This document shows, one piece after another, positions 1-4,741 of a DNA stretch of 8,282 bases. Position 1 is the stretch's first letter. The number at the start of each line of letters is the position of its first letter. The notes beneath the pieces are model-generated. The model had not been told where the DNA came from. It saw only the letters and a list, made by a program, of their open reading frames with translations, and searched no databases. This stretch comes from HGM10836 sp045580645 (GTDB taxonomy: Bacteria > Bacillota_I > Bacilli_A > RF39 > UBA660). The stretch is taken from positions 1 through 8,282 of the forward strand of contig JAZNOG010000056.1 of NCBI GenBank assembly GCA_045580645.1, read 5' to 3'. The position numbers and the translations under genes are program-made.

Positions 1-2
1 CA

Positions 3-545
3 TTATTTTGGGAAAATAAAATAGACTACATAGAAAATCAATTTTATGAAGTTAAAACTAAATATCCTATAATAAGAAATTCAATAAATTATTATATTGG
101 AATATGGGAAAATGGAATTAGTTATTTAAATTATATTCAAATAGATAAACCAAAACAAATTTGTCATAAAAGAGTAGATGTAGATATGAGTATATTAGAT
201 TTTTTAAATCCCCTTAATTTGATTATAGATTATAAAGAAAGAGATTTAGCAGAATATTTAAAATCATATATTTTTGTTAAAAATTGGACTATCAATGATT
301 TAGACAACTTATTTGAAAAACTAAATTTAAAAAGGGAAGATGTAATGTTAATTATATCTAGAGTCTTATTTCCATCTTTTTATTTTGATATATACGAAAA
401 TGCTATTTTGGAAAACTCCAGAGAACAAGAAATAAAAGATAAAATACAAAATAATAAAAACTATATTTCATTATTAAAATATCTTTTTAATAAATATCAA
501 AATTACAATATTCCATTAATTGAATGGATAATAAAAGAAGAATAA
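3..545 (+). CDS. CotS/YutH-like kinase-fold protein, C-terminal part (5' end outside window)
   Basis: An open frame runs from the left edge to TAA at 543-545, leaving 180 C-terminal residues. The ATG at 186 is internal: homology-like sequence starts well before it and it has no good ribosome site. The fragment resembles the C-terminal half of the aminoglycoside-phosphotransferase/choline-kinase fold seen in spore-coat-associated CotS/YutH proteins. A segment reading ICHKRV sits where the catalytic loop falls, followed by IIDYKERDLAEYLKSYI, which fits the metal-binding Asp and the RDLAEY helix. A helical tail with LLFPSFYFDIYE follows. The neighbouring NifU-domain gene fits, since in Bacillus subtilis yutH and yutI lie in the same chromosomal area. 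Kinase activity cannot be judged because the N-lobe is missing. The family call is from memory of motifs and is moderately sure. Confidence 0.6.
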   Translation, partial: LFWENKIDYIENQFYEVKTKYPIIRNSINYYIGIWENGISYLNYIQIDKPKQICHKRVDVDMSILDFLNPLNLIIDYKERDLAEYLKSYIFVKNWTINDLDNLFEKLNLKREDVMLIISRVLFPSFYFDIYENAILENSREQEIKDKIQNNKNYISLLKYLFNKYQNYNIPLIEWIIKEE

Positions 546-557
546 TAATTATTCTTC
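537..557. repeat. 21-bp perfect palindrome spanning two convergent stop codons
   Basis: GAAGAATAAT, one A, then ATTATTCTTC. The two arms hold the stop codon of the CotS/YutH-like gene (543-545) and that of the opposite NifU-domain gene (549-551). As RNA it would form a 10-bp hairpin on either transcript. No U-tract follows on either side, so it is at best a weak bidirectional terminator or mRNA 3'-end stabiliser. Confidence 0.5.
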
Positions 558-773
558 CACTAATATTACTTCATTAACACCTTCAACTTTGTTAATTAAA
601 GTCTTTTCTATTCCTTCTCTTAAAGTTATCTGTTTCATGGGACAGTTACTACAAGCTCCCATAAATTTAACAAAAACCTTTCCATCTTCAATTTTTACAA
701 GTTCAATATTTCCACCATCATTCATCAAAAATGGTCTTAAATCATTTATTACTTCTAAAACTTTTTCTTTCAT
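549..773 (-). CDS. NifU-domain iron-sulfur cluster carrier (YutI/Nfu-like)
   Basis: This is a 74-residue protein made almost entirely of the NifU C-terminal domain. It has the family signature LRPFLMNDGGNIELV (residues 12-26) and the metal-binding CSNCP motif (C41 and C44), followed by TLREGIEKTL. Family members hold or deliver Fe-S clusters to apo-proteins in the cytoplasm. At 74 residues it is shorter than Bacillus YutI (about 110) but keeps the whole functional core. The ATG at 773 is preceded by GGTGAT on the coding strand, a modest ribosome site. A TGGACA-N17-TATAAT promoter lies directly upstream and gives a leader of roughly 10 nt. The gene is convergent with the CotS/YutH-like gene and divergent from the S1-domain gene. 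Confidence 0.93.
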   Translation of the reverse strand: MKEKVLEVINDLRPFLMNDGGNIELVKIEDGKVFVKFMGACSNCPMKQITLREGIEKTLINKVEGVNEVILVEE

Positions 774-790
774 TTTAAATCACCAACTTT

Positions 791-819
791 ATTATATATT
801 TCTTTTTTTTATTTGTCCA
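791..819 (-). promoter_or_regulatory. Promoter of the NifU-domain gene
   Basis: Read leftward: TGGACA (814-819), a 17-bp spacer, then a consensus TATAAT (791-796). The predicted transcription start is near 784, just upstream of the GGTGAT ribosome site and the ATG at 773. Confidence 0.7.
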
Positions 820-830
820 CAAAATTATTC

Positions 831-859
831 TTTTAAAATATGATAAAATAGTATATAAT
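831..859 (+). promoter_or_regulatory. Possible promoter of the S1-domain gene
   Basis: A consensus TATAAT at 854-859 lies 21 bp before the preferred ATG at 881. The hexamer 17 bp upstream (TTTTAA, 831-836) is a poor -35 match. The implied start near 866 would exclude the ATG at 866 as a start codon, because transcription would begin on it. Confidence 0.4.
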
Positions 860-880
860 AAACTTATGGAAGTGAGAACC

Positions 881-1240
881 ATGTCTAAATATAAGGTGGG
901 AAGTGTTGTCCAAGGTTCTGTAACAGGAATAGAAAGTTATGGAATATTCATTGGATTAGATGATTATTATAGTGGCTTAATTCATATTTCTGAAATATCT
1001 AATAATTTTGTTAAAGATATAAATGAAATCGTAGAAATAGGGGAAGTTATTAGTGTAAAAGTTCTTGATATTGATGAAGATGCCTATCATCTGAAATTGA
1101 GTATAAAAGATATAAAATATAAACAAAAGAAATTTAAAGAAAAGAAAATTGTTGAAATAGGAAGTGGATTTGGTATTTTATCTAGTAATTTAGATAAGTG
1201 GATTGAGGAAAAAAAAGCTTCAAATGAACAAAAAACATAA
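881..1240 (+). CDS. S1 RNA-binding domain protein (YugI/CvfD-like)
   Basis: 119 residues. An N-terminal S1 (OB-fold) domain covers about residues 5-76, with typical features VGSVVQGSVTGIESYGIFI and SGLIHISEIS. A lysine-rich linker follows, then a C-terminal piece GFGILSSNLDKWIEE that matches the end of Bacillus general stress protein 13 (YugI) and streptococcal/listerial CvfD-type proteins. Such proteins bind RNA and have been linked to ribosomes and post-transcriptional control. I start it at ATG 881 rather than the in-frame ATG at 866: GGAAGTGAG at 868-876 is a good Shine-Dalgarno for 881, and nothing suitable precedes 866. No terminator is evident before the tRNA array, only A-rich sequence, so some read-through is possible. 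Confidence 0.88.
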   Translation: MSKYKVGSVVQGSVTGIESYGIFIGLDDYYSGLIHISEISNNFVKDINEIVEIGEVISVKVLDIDEDAYHLKLSIKDIKYKQKKFKEKKIVEIGSGFGILSSNLDKWIEEKKASNEQKT

Positions 1241-1268
1241 AAAAAAATCAAAAAAAAAATTATTTTTA

Positions 1269-1297
1269 TTGACAAATTGCTTTTAATATATTATATT
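1269..1297 (+). promoter_or_regulatory. tRNA array promoter
   Basis: TTGACA (1269-1274), a 17-bp spacer, TATATT (1292-1297). The predicted start is near 1304, about 20 bp before the first tRNA. Spacing and -35 are ideal for a housekeeping sigma factor, and no other strong promoter is apparent within the array. Confidence 0.85.
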
Positions 1298-1323
1298 TAT
1301 AAATGTCCGAGCAATATGTTCAT

Positions 1324-1400
1324 GGGCGATTAGCTCAGTTGGTTAGAGCACCTGCCTTACAAGCAGGGGGTCGCAGGTTCGAGTCCTACATCGCCCACCA
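1324..1400 (+). tRNA. tRNA-Val (anticodon TAC)
   Basis: Cloverleaf with acceptor GGGCGAT/ATCGCCC and anticodon stem CCTGC/GCAGG around loop CTTACAA. TTCGAGT lies in the T-arm, and the CCA end is encoded. First gene of the array. Confidence 0.97.
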
Positions 1401-1409
1401 TTTATTTTT

Positions 1410-1485
<76 letters not shown>

Positions 1486-1488
1486 CTT

Positions 1489-1572
1489 GGAGCGATAGCG
1501 AAGTGGTCAAACGCGGCAGACTGTAAATCTGTTCCTTAGGGTTCGGTGGTTCAAATCCACCTCGCTCCACCA
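1489..1572 (+). tRNA. tRNA-Tyr (anticodon GTA)
   Basis: Class II tRNA of 84 nt with a long variable arm. Acceptor GGAGCGA/TCGCTCC. Anticodon stem GCAGA/TCTGT around loop CTGTAAA. CCA is encoded. Confidence 0.97.
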
Positions 1573-1579
1573 TCTAATT

Positions 1580-1654
1580 TGCCTCGTAGCCAAGCGGTAA
1601 GGCACGAGACTTTGACTCTCGCATGCGCTAGTTCGAATCTAGCCGAGGCAGCCA
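1580..1654 (+). tRNA. tRNA-Gln (anticodon TTG)
   Basis: Acceptor TGCCTCG/CGAGGCA with the U1-A72 pair usual for glutamine tRNA. Anticodon stem CGAGA/TCTCG with loop CTTTGAC. Discriminator G and encoded CCA. Confidence 0.96.
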
Positions 1655-1668
1655 ACTTTTATTTTTTT

Positions 1669-1744
1669 GTCCCGCTAGCTCAGTCGGTAGAGCATTTGAC
1701 TTTTAATCAAAGGGTCAGCAGTTCGAATCTGCTGCGGGACACCA
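1669..1744 (+). tRNA. tRNA-Lys (anticodon TTT)
   Basis: Acceptor GTCCCGC/GCGGGAC. Anticodon stem TTTGA/TCAAA with loop CTTTTAA. CCA is encoded. Confidence 0.97.
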
Positions 1745-1753
1745 TTTATTTAT

Positions 1754-1842
1754 GCCTGAGTGGCGGAATAGGTAGACGCACAGGACTTAAAATCCTGCGG
1801 GGATCAAACCCCGTGCCGGTTCAAGTCCGGCCTTAGGCACCA
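1754..1842 (+). tRNA. tRNA-Leu (anticodon TAA)
   Basis: Class II tRNA of 89 nt with a GC-rich variable arm (CGGGG/CCCCG). Acceptor GCCTGAG/CTTAGGC. Anticodon stem CAGGA/TCCTG with loop CTTAAAA. CCA is encoded. It reads UUA, expected to be a dominant leucine codon in so AT-rich a genome. Confidence 0.97.
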
Positions 1843-1849
1843 ACTTTAA

Positions 1850-1940
1850 GGAGGAATACCCAAGTCTGGTTGAAGGGACCGGTCTTGAAAACCGGGAGGT
1901 CGGAAACGGCGCAGGGGTTCGAATCCCTTTTCCTCCGCCA
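1850..1940 (+). tRNA. tRNA-Ser (anticodon TGA)
   Basis: Class II tRNA of 91 nt. Acceptor GGAGGAA/TTCCTCC. Anticodon stem CCGGT/ACCGG with loop CTTGAAA. Long variable arm, discriminator G, encoded CCA. Confidence 0.97.
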
Positions 1941-1960
1941 TTAATTTAATATATTTATAT

Positions 1961-2037
<77 letters not shown>

Positions 2038-2038
2038 T

Positions 2039-2114
2039 GGTTCCGTGGTGTAGTGGTTATCACGCCTGCCTGTCACGCAGGAGATCGCGGGTTCAAGTCC
2101 CGTCGGAACCGCCA
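2039..2114 (+). tRNA. tRNA-Asp (anticodon GTC)
   Basis: Starts one base after the end of tRNA-fMet, the tightest spacing in the array. Acceptor GGTTCCG/CGGAACC. Anticodon stem CCTGC/GCAGG with loop CTGTCAC. Discriminator G and encoded CCA. Confidence 0.97.
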
Positions 2115-2122
2115 TTTATTTT

Positions 2123-2198
<76 letters not shown>

Positions 2199-2210
2199 GA
2201 AGAAACTACA

Positions 2211-2241
2211 AAATCCTTATAAAATAAGGGTTTTTATTTTT
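2211..2241 (+). terminator. Intrinsic terminator of the tRNA array
   Basis: AAATCCTTAT (2211-2220) pairs with ATAAGGGTTT (2224-2233) through an AAA loop, with one G-U pair. The T-rich tail runs to 2241. It lies 12 bp after tRNA-Phe. Confidence 0.85.
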
Positions 2242-2242
2242 G

Positions 2243-2263
2243 TTACTCTCAAAATTACTCTCA
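2243..2263. repeat. Two direct TTACTCTCA repeats, possible integrase arm sites
   Basis: TTACTCTCA at 2243-2251 and again at 2255-2263, a 12-bp period separated by AAA. They lie between the tRNA terminator and the int stop codon. Integrases with an N-terminal arm-binding domain, as here, bind short direct repeats flanking the core site, so an arm-type role is plausible. It is not proven by sequence. Confidence 0.4.
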
Positions 2264-2274
2264 TTTTATATTTG

Positions 2275-3429
2275 TTAGTAATATTTATCTGTAATTTGCG
2301 CTATTTCTTTTCTTACTTCGTTTGATAGATGACCATATTTATTAACTGTAGTAGAATAGTCTGTATGACCGAGTCTTTCGCTTATGTGATATAGTTCTTT
2401 GCCTTCCATCATCATTGTCGCGACATAAGTATGCCTTAGATCATACATTCTAATTTTTGATACTTCTGCCTTATCACAATAATAATAAAATGTTTTTCTT
2501 AATGTTGTATCACTTAATGGTTTATTGGTATTATAATTAAAAAATATAATACTATTGTCTTTTACTTTATAATTCAATTCATTTATTAAATAATATTTAT
2601 AATTATATATTTCAGTTAATAACTTATCTGTTATATCTATATCTCTTTGAGAATGATATGTTTTAGTATGTGATAAAAAATCTGTATCATTTCTATCATA
2701 ATTGATTGAGTGCTTAATTTTAAGAATTTTTTTATTGTAATCAAAACAATCAAAAGTTAAAGCTCTTGTTTCGCCGACACGATCACCTAAATTAAAACCT
2801 AGTAATACAAATATTTTTGTTCTATAAGCAATTTCCTTTTTAATATTATTATTTATATCTTTGTTAATTATATTTAAAAAATTTTTGAATTGTTCTGGTG
2901 TCCAATATTTCATTTCGGTTTTATTTACTTTATATTTTTTTACATTCAAAAGAGGAGAGACTATAAGATATTCTTCCTTTATGCACCAATTGAAAAAAGC
3001 CTTTAATTCTTTTATTATTTCGTTTTTTTGTTTATCACTGCAATCTTGTTGATCTATATATTTAACTAATTCTTCTTTTTGAATTTTTGAAACTTTTTTA
3101 TTTATTTTTTCTTTTAAGTATTTATTATATGTTTTTTCTTTTTTTGAAACAGTATTTTTTACTTGTTTATCGGTTAAAATACACCAGTTCATATATTTTG
3201 TCCATAAAGTATCAAAATCTTCATTATAAGCAACTTCTAGACCTTTCTGTTGTTTTATTTTGTAATTGTCTCTTATCTTCAAAGCATCCTCTAATTTAAG
3301 TATTTTTTTACCATCAATAGAAGCTATAGAAGTTTTGACTGGTTTACTCATCATAACTATGTAATTTTTATTTTTTATATTTCTATAAATATTTTGATAT
3401 CTAGTTTTTTCGTATTTTTTTAGATCCAT
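2275..3429 (-). CDS. int: Phage-type tyrosine integrase
   Basis: 384 residues, the usual size of Firmicute phage integrases. Residues about 8-53 resemble the AP2-like arm-DNA-binding domain (YQNIYRNIKNKNYIVMMSK, then LEDALKIRDN). About 70-165 are the SAM-like core-binding domain. From about 175 comes the catalytic domain. Visible catalytic positions are R217 (GDRVGE), K256 (HTKTYHSQR), R332 (YDLRHT), H354 (LGHTDYSTT) and nucleophile Y365 (NKYGHL). The usual HxxR histidine is Y329, the one odd residue. The protein catalyses site-specific integration and, with an excisionase, excision. It is transcribed toward the tRNA array. The ATG at 3429 has AAAGGAAT about 12 nt upstream, rather far. A possible TATACT -10 box (3479-3484, leftward) overlaps the -10 of the rightward small RNA. 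Confidence 0.95.
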   Translation of the reverse strand: MDLKKYEKTRYQNIYRNIKNKNYIVMMSKPVKTSIASIDGKKILKLEDALKIRDNYKIKQQKGLEVAYNEDFDTLWTKYMNWCILTDKQVKNTVSKKEKTYNKYLKEKINKKVSKIQKEELVKYIDQQDCSDKQKNEIIKELKAFFNWCIKEEYLIVSPLLNVKKYKVNKTEMKYWTPEQFKNFLNIINKDINNNIKKEIAYRTKIFVLLGFNLGDRVGETRALTFDCFDYNKKILKIKHSINYDRNDTDFLSHTKTYHSQRDIDITDKLLTEIYNYKYYLINELNYKVKDNSIIFFNYNTNKPLSDTTLRKTFYYYCDKAEVSKIRMYDLRHTYVATMMMEGKELYHISERLGHTDYSTTVNKYGHLSNEVRKEIAQITDKYY

Positions 3430-3457
3430 AAAAAATCACATTCCTTTCAATTTTGTA

Positions 3458-3486
3458 TTGAAATAATGTTCTTTTTCTAGTATAAT
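3458..3486 (+). promoter_or_regulatory. Promoter of the predicted small RNA
   Basis: TTGAAA (3458-3463), 17-bp spacer, TATAAT (3481-3486). The predicted start is about 3492-3493. It is among the best rightward promoters in the prophage part, yet no ribosome-bound gene follows before the terminator at 3546-3571, which points to a non-coding transcript. Confidence 0.75.
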
Positions 3487-3491
3487 TAAAC

Positions 3492-3571
3492 ATGGAAAAA
3501 GAATATTTATTTCGTGGTAGATTTATTTATTTAATTTCCATTGTGACTCGTGTTAGCGCACGAGTTTTTTT
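3492..3571 (+). ncRNA. Predicted ~80-nt prophage small RNA, antisense to the xis-like gene
   Basis: Delimited by a near-consensus promoter and an intrinsic terminator. The 5' bases ATGGAAA (3492-3498) pair with TTTCCAT (3535-3541), presenting a 36-nt loop. The loop contains TTTCGTGGTAGATTT (3510-3524), the exact reverse complement of 5426-5440, which overlaps the Shine-Dalgarno of the excisionase-like gene at 5452. Beyond this core, 3526-3528 and 3529-3532 can add seven pairs with 5424-5422 and 5420-5417 (one mismatch, one bulge). Inference: an antisense RNA blocking ribosome binding on the xis-like mRNA. It is convergent with the repressor gene and divergent from int. Alternative: the 15-bp motif is a DNA operator shared by int and the xis-like gene. 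Confidence 0.6.
3546..3571 (+). terminator. Intrinsic terminator ending the small RNA
   Basis: ACTCGTG (3546-3552) and CACGAGT (3559-3565) form a GC-containing stem, extendable by a T-G pair to a TAGC loop. Seven T residues (3565-3571) follow. On the opposite strand there is no T-run, so it works rightward only. Confidence 0.88.
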
Positions 3572-3603
3572 ATGCTTTTTTTGCATATTGCGTAAAAAAG
3601 TTT

Positions 3604-3627
3604 CCTATTTATTTTATCATAAATAGG
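3604..3627 (-). terminator. 9-bp hairpin, possible terminator of the repressor transcript
   Basis: CCTATTTAT (3604-3612) and ATAAATAGG (3619-3627) around a 6-nt loop. Read leftward it is followed by AAAC and then six T residues, so it may end the repressor mRNA about 100 nt past its stop codon. Read rightward, its 3' arm overlaps the AGGGGTGG ribosome site of the short TTG reading frame at 3637 and could hide it. Confidence 0.45.
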
Positions 3628-3636
3628 GGTGGTTGG

Positions 3637-3729
3637 TTGAAACATACATATGCCGAATTGTTTACGATGTTAAGCGAGCAAGATATTGATATTCGGATAT
3701 ATTTCATTTTGGTAGAACTTTATTTTTAA
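3637..3729 (+). CDS. Possible 30-residue protein with TTG start
   Basis: A rightward frame starts at TTG 3637 and ends at TAA 3727-3729. AGGGGTGG (3625-3632) lies 4 nt upstream, a fair Shine-Dalgarno. The peptide starts KHTYAELFTMLSEQDIDIR and ends in a hydrophobic piece. Its end overlaps the repressor stop by four bases tail-to-tail, and the whole frame is antisense to the repressor mRNA 3' tail. I recognise no family and see no convincing promoter, so it could be a remnant or chance. Confidence 0.3.
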   Translation: MKHTYAELFTMLSEQDIDIRIYFILVELYF

Positions 3730-4097
3730 GGTTCTTCCTTTTTGTTTATTATAAAATCTTTGTTAGCCATCATGAAATTTACAAGTTTTTTAAAATCTTC
3801 ATCGCTTATTTCTTCGCTTTCGTTCATAAGACCTTTACTGATAAGTATTTGTTTAAAATCTTCATCAGTTGGTTCGTAGGAGGTTCCAGTTCTTAAGTCT
3901 TTGCCTAGCAAATCTTCTATTGGTATATGCAATACACTAGCAATATCAATAACATTATCTATTGTAGGAATGTTTTCACCAGATTCCCATCTATTTATGG
4001 TGGCTTGACTGACATTTGTTAATTTTGAAAGACTGTTTTGTGACATATTTCTTTGTTCTCTTAGATATTTTAAATTTTCTTTAAAAAAGTTTATCAT
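3726..4097 (-). CDS. CI-like prophage repressor (XRE family, no peptidase domain)
   Basis: 123 residues. An XRE helix-turn-helix covers about residues 7-62: NLKYLREQRNMSQNSLSKL, the recognition segment SQATINRWESGENIPT, and IEDLLG closing the domain. The C-terminal 55 residues are acidic and helical (DEDFKQILISKG, then ISDEDFKKLVNFMMANKDF). There is no S24/LexA-type serine-lysine peptidase, so RecA-driven self-cleavage is unlikely; induction would need an antirepressor or a protease, neither of which is recognisable here. The ATG at 4097 follows GGAGG with 7-nt spacing. Its promoter (4120-4148) contains a 21-bp palindrome. It is divergent from the Cro-like gene and expected to maintain lysogeny by binding the intervening operators. 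Confidence 0.88.
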   Translation of the reverse strand: MINFFKENLKYLREQRNMSQNSLSKLTNVSQATINRWESGENIPTIDNVIDIASVLHIPIEDLLGKDLRTGTSYEPTDEDFKQILISKGLMNESEEISDEDFKKLVNFMMANKDFIINKKEEP

Positions 4098-4119
4098 TTA
4101 TATTCCTCCTTTCCCCTTG

Positions 4120-4148
4120 ATTTTACAATATTATTGTAAAAAAATCAA
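4120..4148 (-). promoter_or_regulatory. Repressor promoter (leftward)
   Basis: Read leftward: TTGATT (4143-4148), 17-bp spacer, TAAAAT (4120-4125). The palindrome at 4121-4141 fills the spacer and most of the -10, so a protein bound there would shut this promoter. Confidence 0.75.
4121..4141. promoter_or_regulatory. Operator O1: 21-bp perfect palindrome in the repressor promoter
   Basis: TTTTACAATA, one T, TATTGTAAAA. Its half-site (TTACAA) differs from the TTATACA half-sites of the three other operators, suggesting a different affinity or a different protein, for example the Cro-like regulator acting on the repressor promoter. Confidence 0.65.
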
Positions 4149-4154
4149 TAATTT

Positions 4155-4172
4155 TTATACAAAAATGTATAA
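4155..4172. promoter_or_regulatory. Operator O2 between the divergent promoters
   Basis: TTATACA, AAAA, TGTATAA: a perfect 7-4-7 inverted repeat, with T and A runs extending the arms to 10 bp. It lies between the two -35 boxes (4143-4148 and 4180-4185), so a bound protein could touch either polymerase. Confidence 0.75.
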
Positions 4173-4179
4173 AAAAGTA

Positions 4180-4208
4180 TTGACTTATACAAACACGTAT
4201 AATATAAT
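4180..4208 (+). promoter_or_regulatory. Early rightward promoter (PR-like) of the Cro-like gene
   Basis: TTGACT (4180-4185), 17-bp spacer, TATAAT (4203-4208). The predicted start is near 4215, just before the AAGGAGG ribosome site. Operator O3 fills the spacer exactly. It is likely the main promoter of the early operon. Confidence 0.88.
4185..4202. promoter_or_regulatory. Operator O3 inside the early promoter
   Basis: TTATACA, AACA, CGTATAA: same 7-4-7 layout as O2 with one mismatch. Its centre is exactly 30 bp from that of O2, close to three helical turns, so bound dimers would sit on the same DNA face. It overlaps the last -35 base and fills the spacer of the rightward promoter. Confidence 0.75.
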
Positions 4209-4230
4209 TGGTTGTGTAAGGAGGTAGAAA

Positions 4231-4479
4231 ATGAATGAGTTATTAAAAAAAACCACAGGAAAAGAATTAAAAAAATGCAGAATTGATGTTGGAAAAACTC
4301 TTGTGGAAGTGGCAAAAGATACAAAAATAAGCAAAGATTTGATATCTCGCTACGAAAATGGTGAAAGTTCAATAGTAATGGATAAATTTGGTCAATTGTT
4401 AGAATACTATGGATTAAACTTTAATATTTTTTTTAACAGAGTTTATACGAATATGTATAATAAAGATGAGGAAACATAG
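4231..4479 (+). CDS. Cro-like XRE regulator
   Basis: 82 residues. The helix-turn-helix covers about residues 10-62 (GKELKKCRIDVGKTLVEV, the turn and recognition helix TKISKDLISRYENGES, then LLEYYGLNFNIFF). Small one-domain XRE proteins divergent from a CI-like repressor usually act as Cro, favouring lytic growth. The ATG at 4231 has AAGGAGG 6 nt upstream and the mRNA leader is only about 15 nt. The last 15 codons overlap a copy of the operator (4443-4460), an unusual place for a binding site. It is the first gene of the rightward early region; a leftward gene ends 19 bp beyond it. Confidence 0.85.
   Translation: MNELLKKTTGKELKKCRIDVGKTLVEVAKDTKISKDLISRYENGESSIVMDKFGQLLEYYGLNFNIFFNRVYTNMYNKDEET
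4443..4460. promoter_or_regulatory. Operator O4 inside the 3' end of the Cro-like gene
   Basis: TTATACG, AATA, TGTATAA: the same 18-bp layout as O2 and O3 with one arm change. It lies in codons for residues 72-77 of the Cro-like protein, about 250 bp downstream of the promoter. It may be an auxiliary site for looping or a roadblock to elongation. Confidence 0.6.
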
Positions 4480-4496
4480 TAATAACAAAAAAAGAA

Positions 4497-4510
4497 GATT
4501 ATAAATAATC
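4497..4510 (-). terminator. Weak AT hairpin, possible terminator of the winged-helix-like gene
   Basis: GATTA and TAATC arms around a short AT loop, starting at the stop codon. Read leftward they are followed by TTC and seven T residues. The U-tract is good, but the stem is short and AT-only. Confidence 0.3.
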
Positions 4511-4729
4511 AACTTTTAATTCAAAAGTAGGTATAATCCACTTCTCAATGTATCCGTAATCATTTAGTTCTTGGAGTAAATTGTCGATCTCGCCAGAACT
4601 AATATGAAAACTTTCGCAGACTTCATTTTTATTAAAAATTACTGCTTGAGTTTGGGAAATACCCTTTGCTAAACGATTGTTATATACTTCTCGAATAAAT
4701 AACAACAATTCGTTGGCACCATTACTCAC
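4499..4729 (-). CDS. Small protein of unknown function, winged-helix-like
   Basis: 76 residues, GTG start at 4729. The start is fixed by a near-perfect Shine-Dalgarno (AAGGAGGTGA) ending 4 nt upstream, and the overlapping ATG is followed at once by a stop. No family recognised. Residues about 35-75 (NKNEVCESFHISSGEIDNLL, then ELNDYGYIEKW) have the helix-turn-helix-plus-wing pattern of small DNA-binding proteins: polar turn ISSGE, amphipathic helix, G-Y-I start of a wing. It lies against the direction of the early operon with its own strong promoter and palindrome, so it is probably expressed in the lysogen. It may autoregulate, act as an accessory immunity factor or antirepressor, or be a cargo gene. 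Confidence 0.72.
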   Translation of the reverse strand: MSNGANELLLFIREVYNNRLAKGISQTQAVIFNKNEVCESFHISSGEIDNLLQELNDYGYIEKWIIPTFELKVDYL

Positions 4730-4741
4730 ATTGTCACCTCC

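Larger units (their letters stand above)
2199..2274. other. Candidate left attachment region (attL) of the prophage
   Basis: This 76-bp stretch lies between the last tRNA and the stop of an integrase gene that points at it, the standard position of attL for tRNA-associated elements. It holds the terminator hairpin and two TTACTCTCA repeats. The core cannot be defined because the matching attR is outside the window. The placement is inference from layout only. Confidence 0.4.

Noticed and set aside
589..843. Rightward frame opposite the NifU-domain gene
   Set aside because: It is the shadow of a clear NifU domain with the CSNCP motif on the other strand and has no ribosome site.
1546..1836. 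96-residue reading frame across the tRNA array
   Set aside because: It lies over four to five tRNA genes in GC-richer structured sequence; it is a by-product of tRNA composition.
2861..3299. Two rightward hydrophobic frames opposite the integrase
   Set aside because: They are antisense shadows of Lys/Asn-rich integrase codons, with no start signals.
3572..3586. ATGC, seven T, GCAT as a second terminator after the small RNA
   Set aside because: The stem has only four pairs and no T-run follows it; the stronger hairpin just upstream already accounts for termination.
3492..3626. 44-residue reading frame starting at the first bases of the predicted small RNA
   Set aside because: It has no ribosome site, its ATG lies at the predicted transcription start, and it runs straight through the terminator hairpin and T-run. 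A non-coding RNA explains the sequence better.
4145..4372. Leftward frame across the operator region and Cro-like gene
   Set aside because: It covers the divergent promoters and the XRE coding strand; it is low-complexity hydrophobic shadow with no ribosome site.
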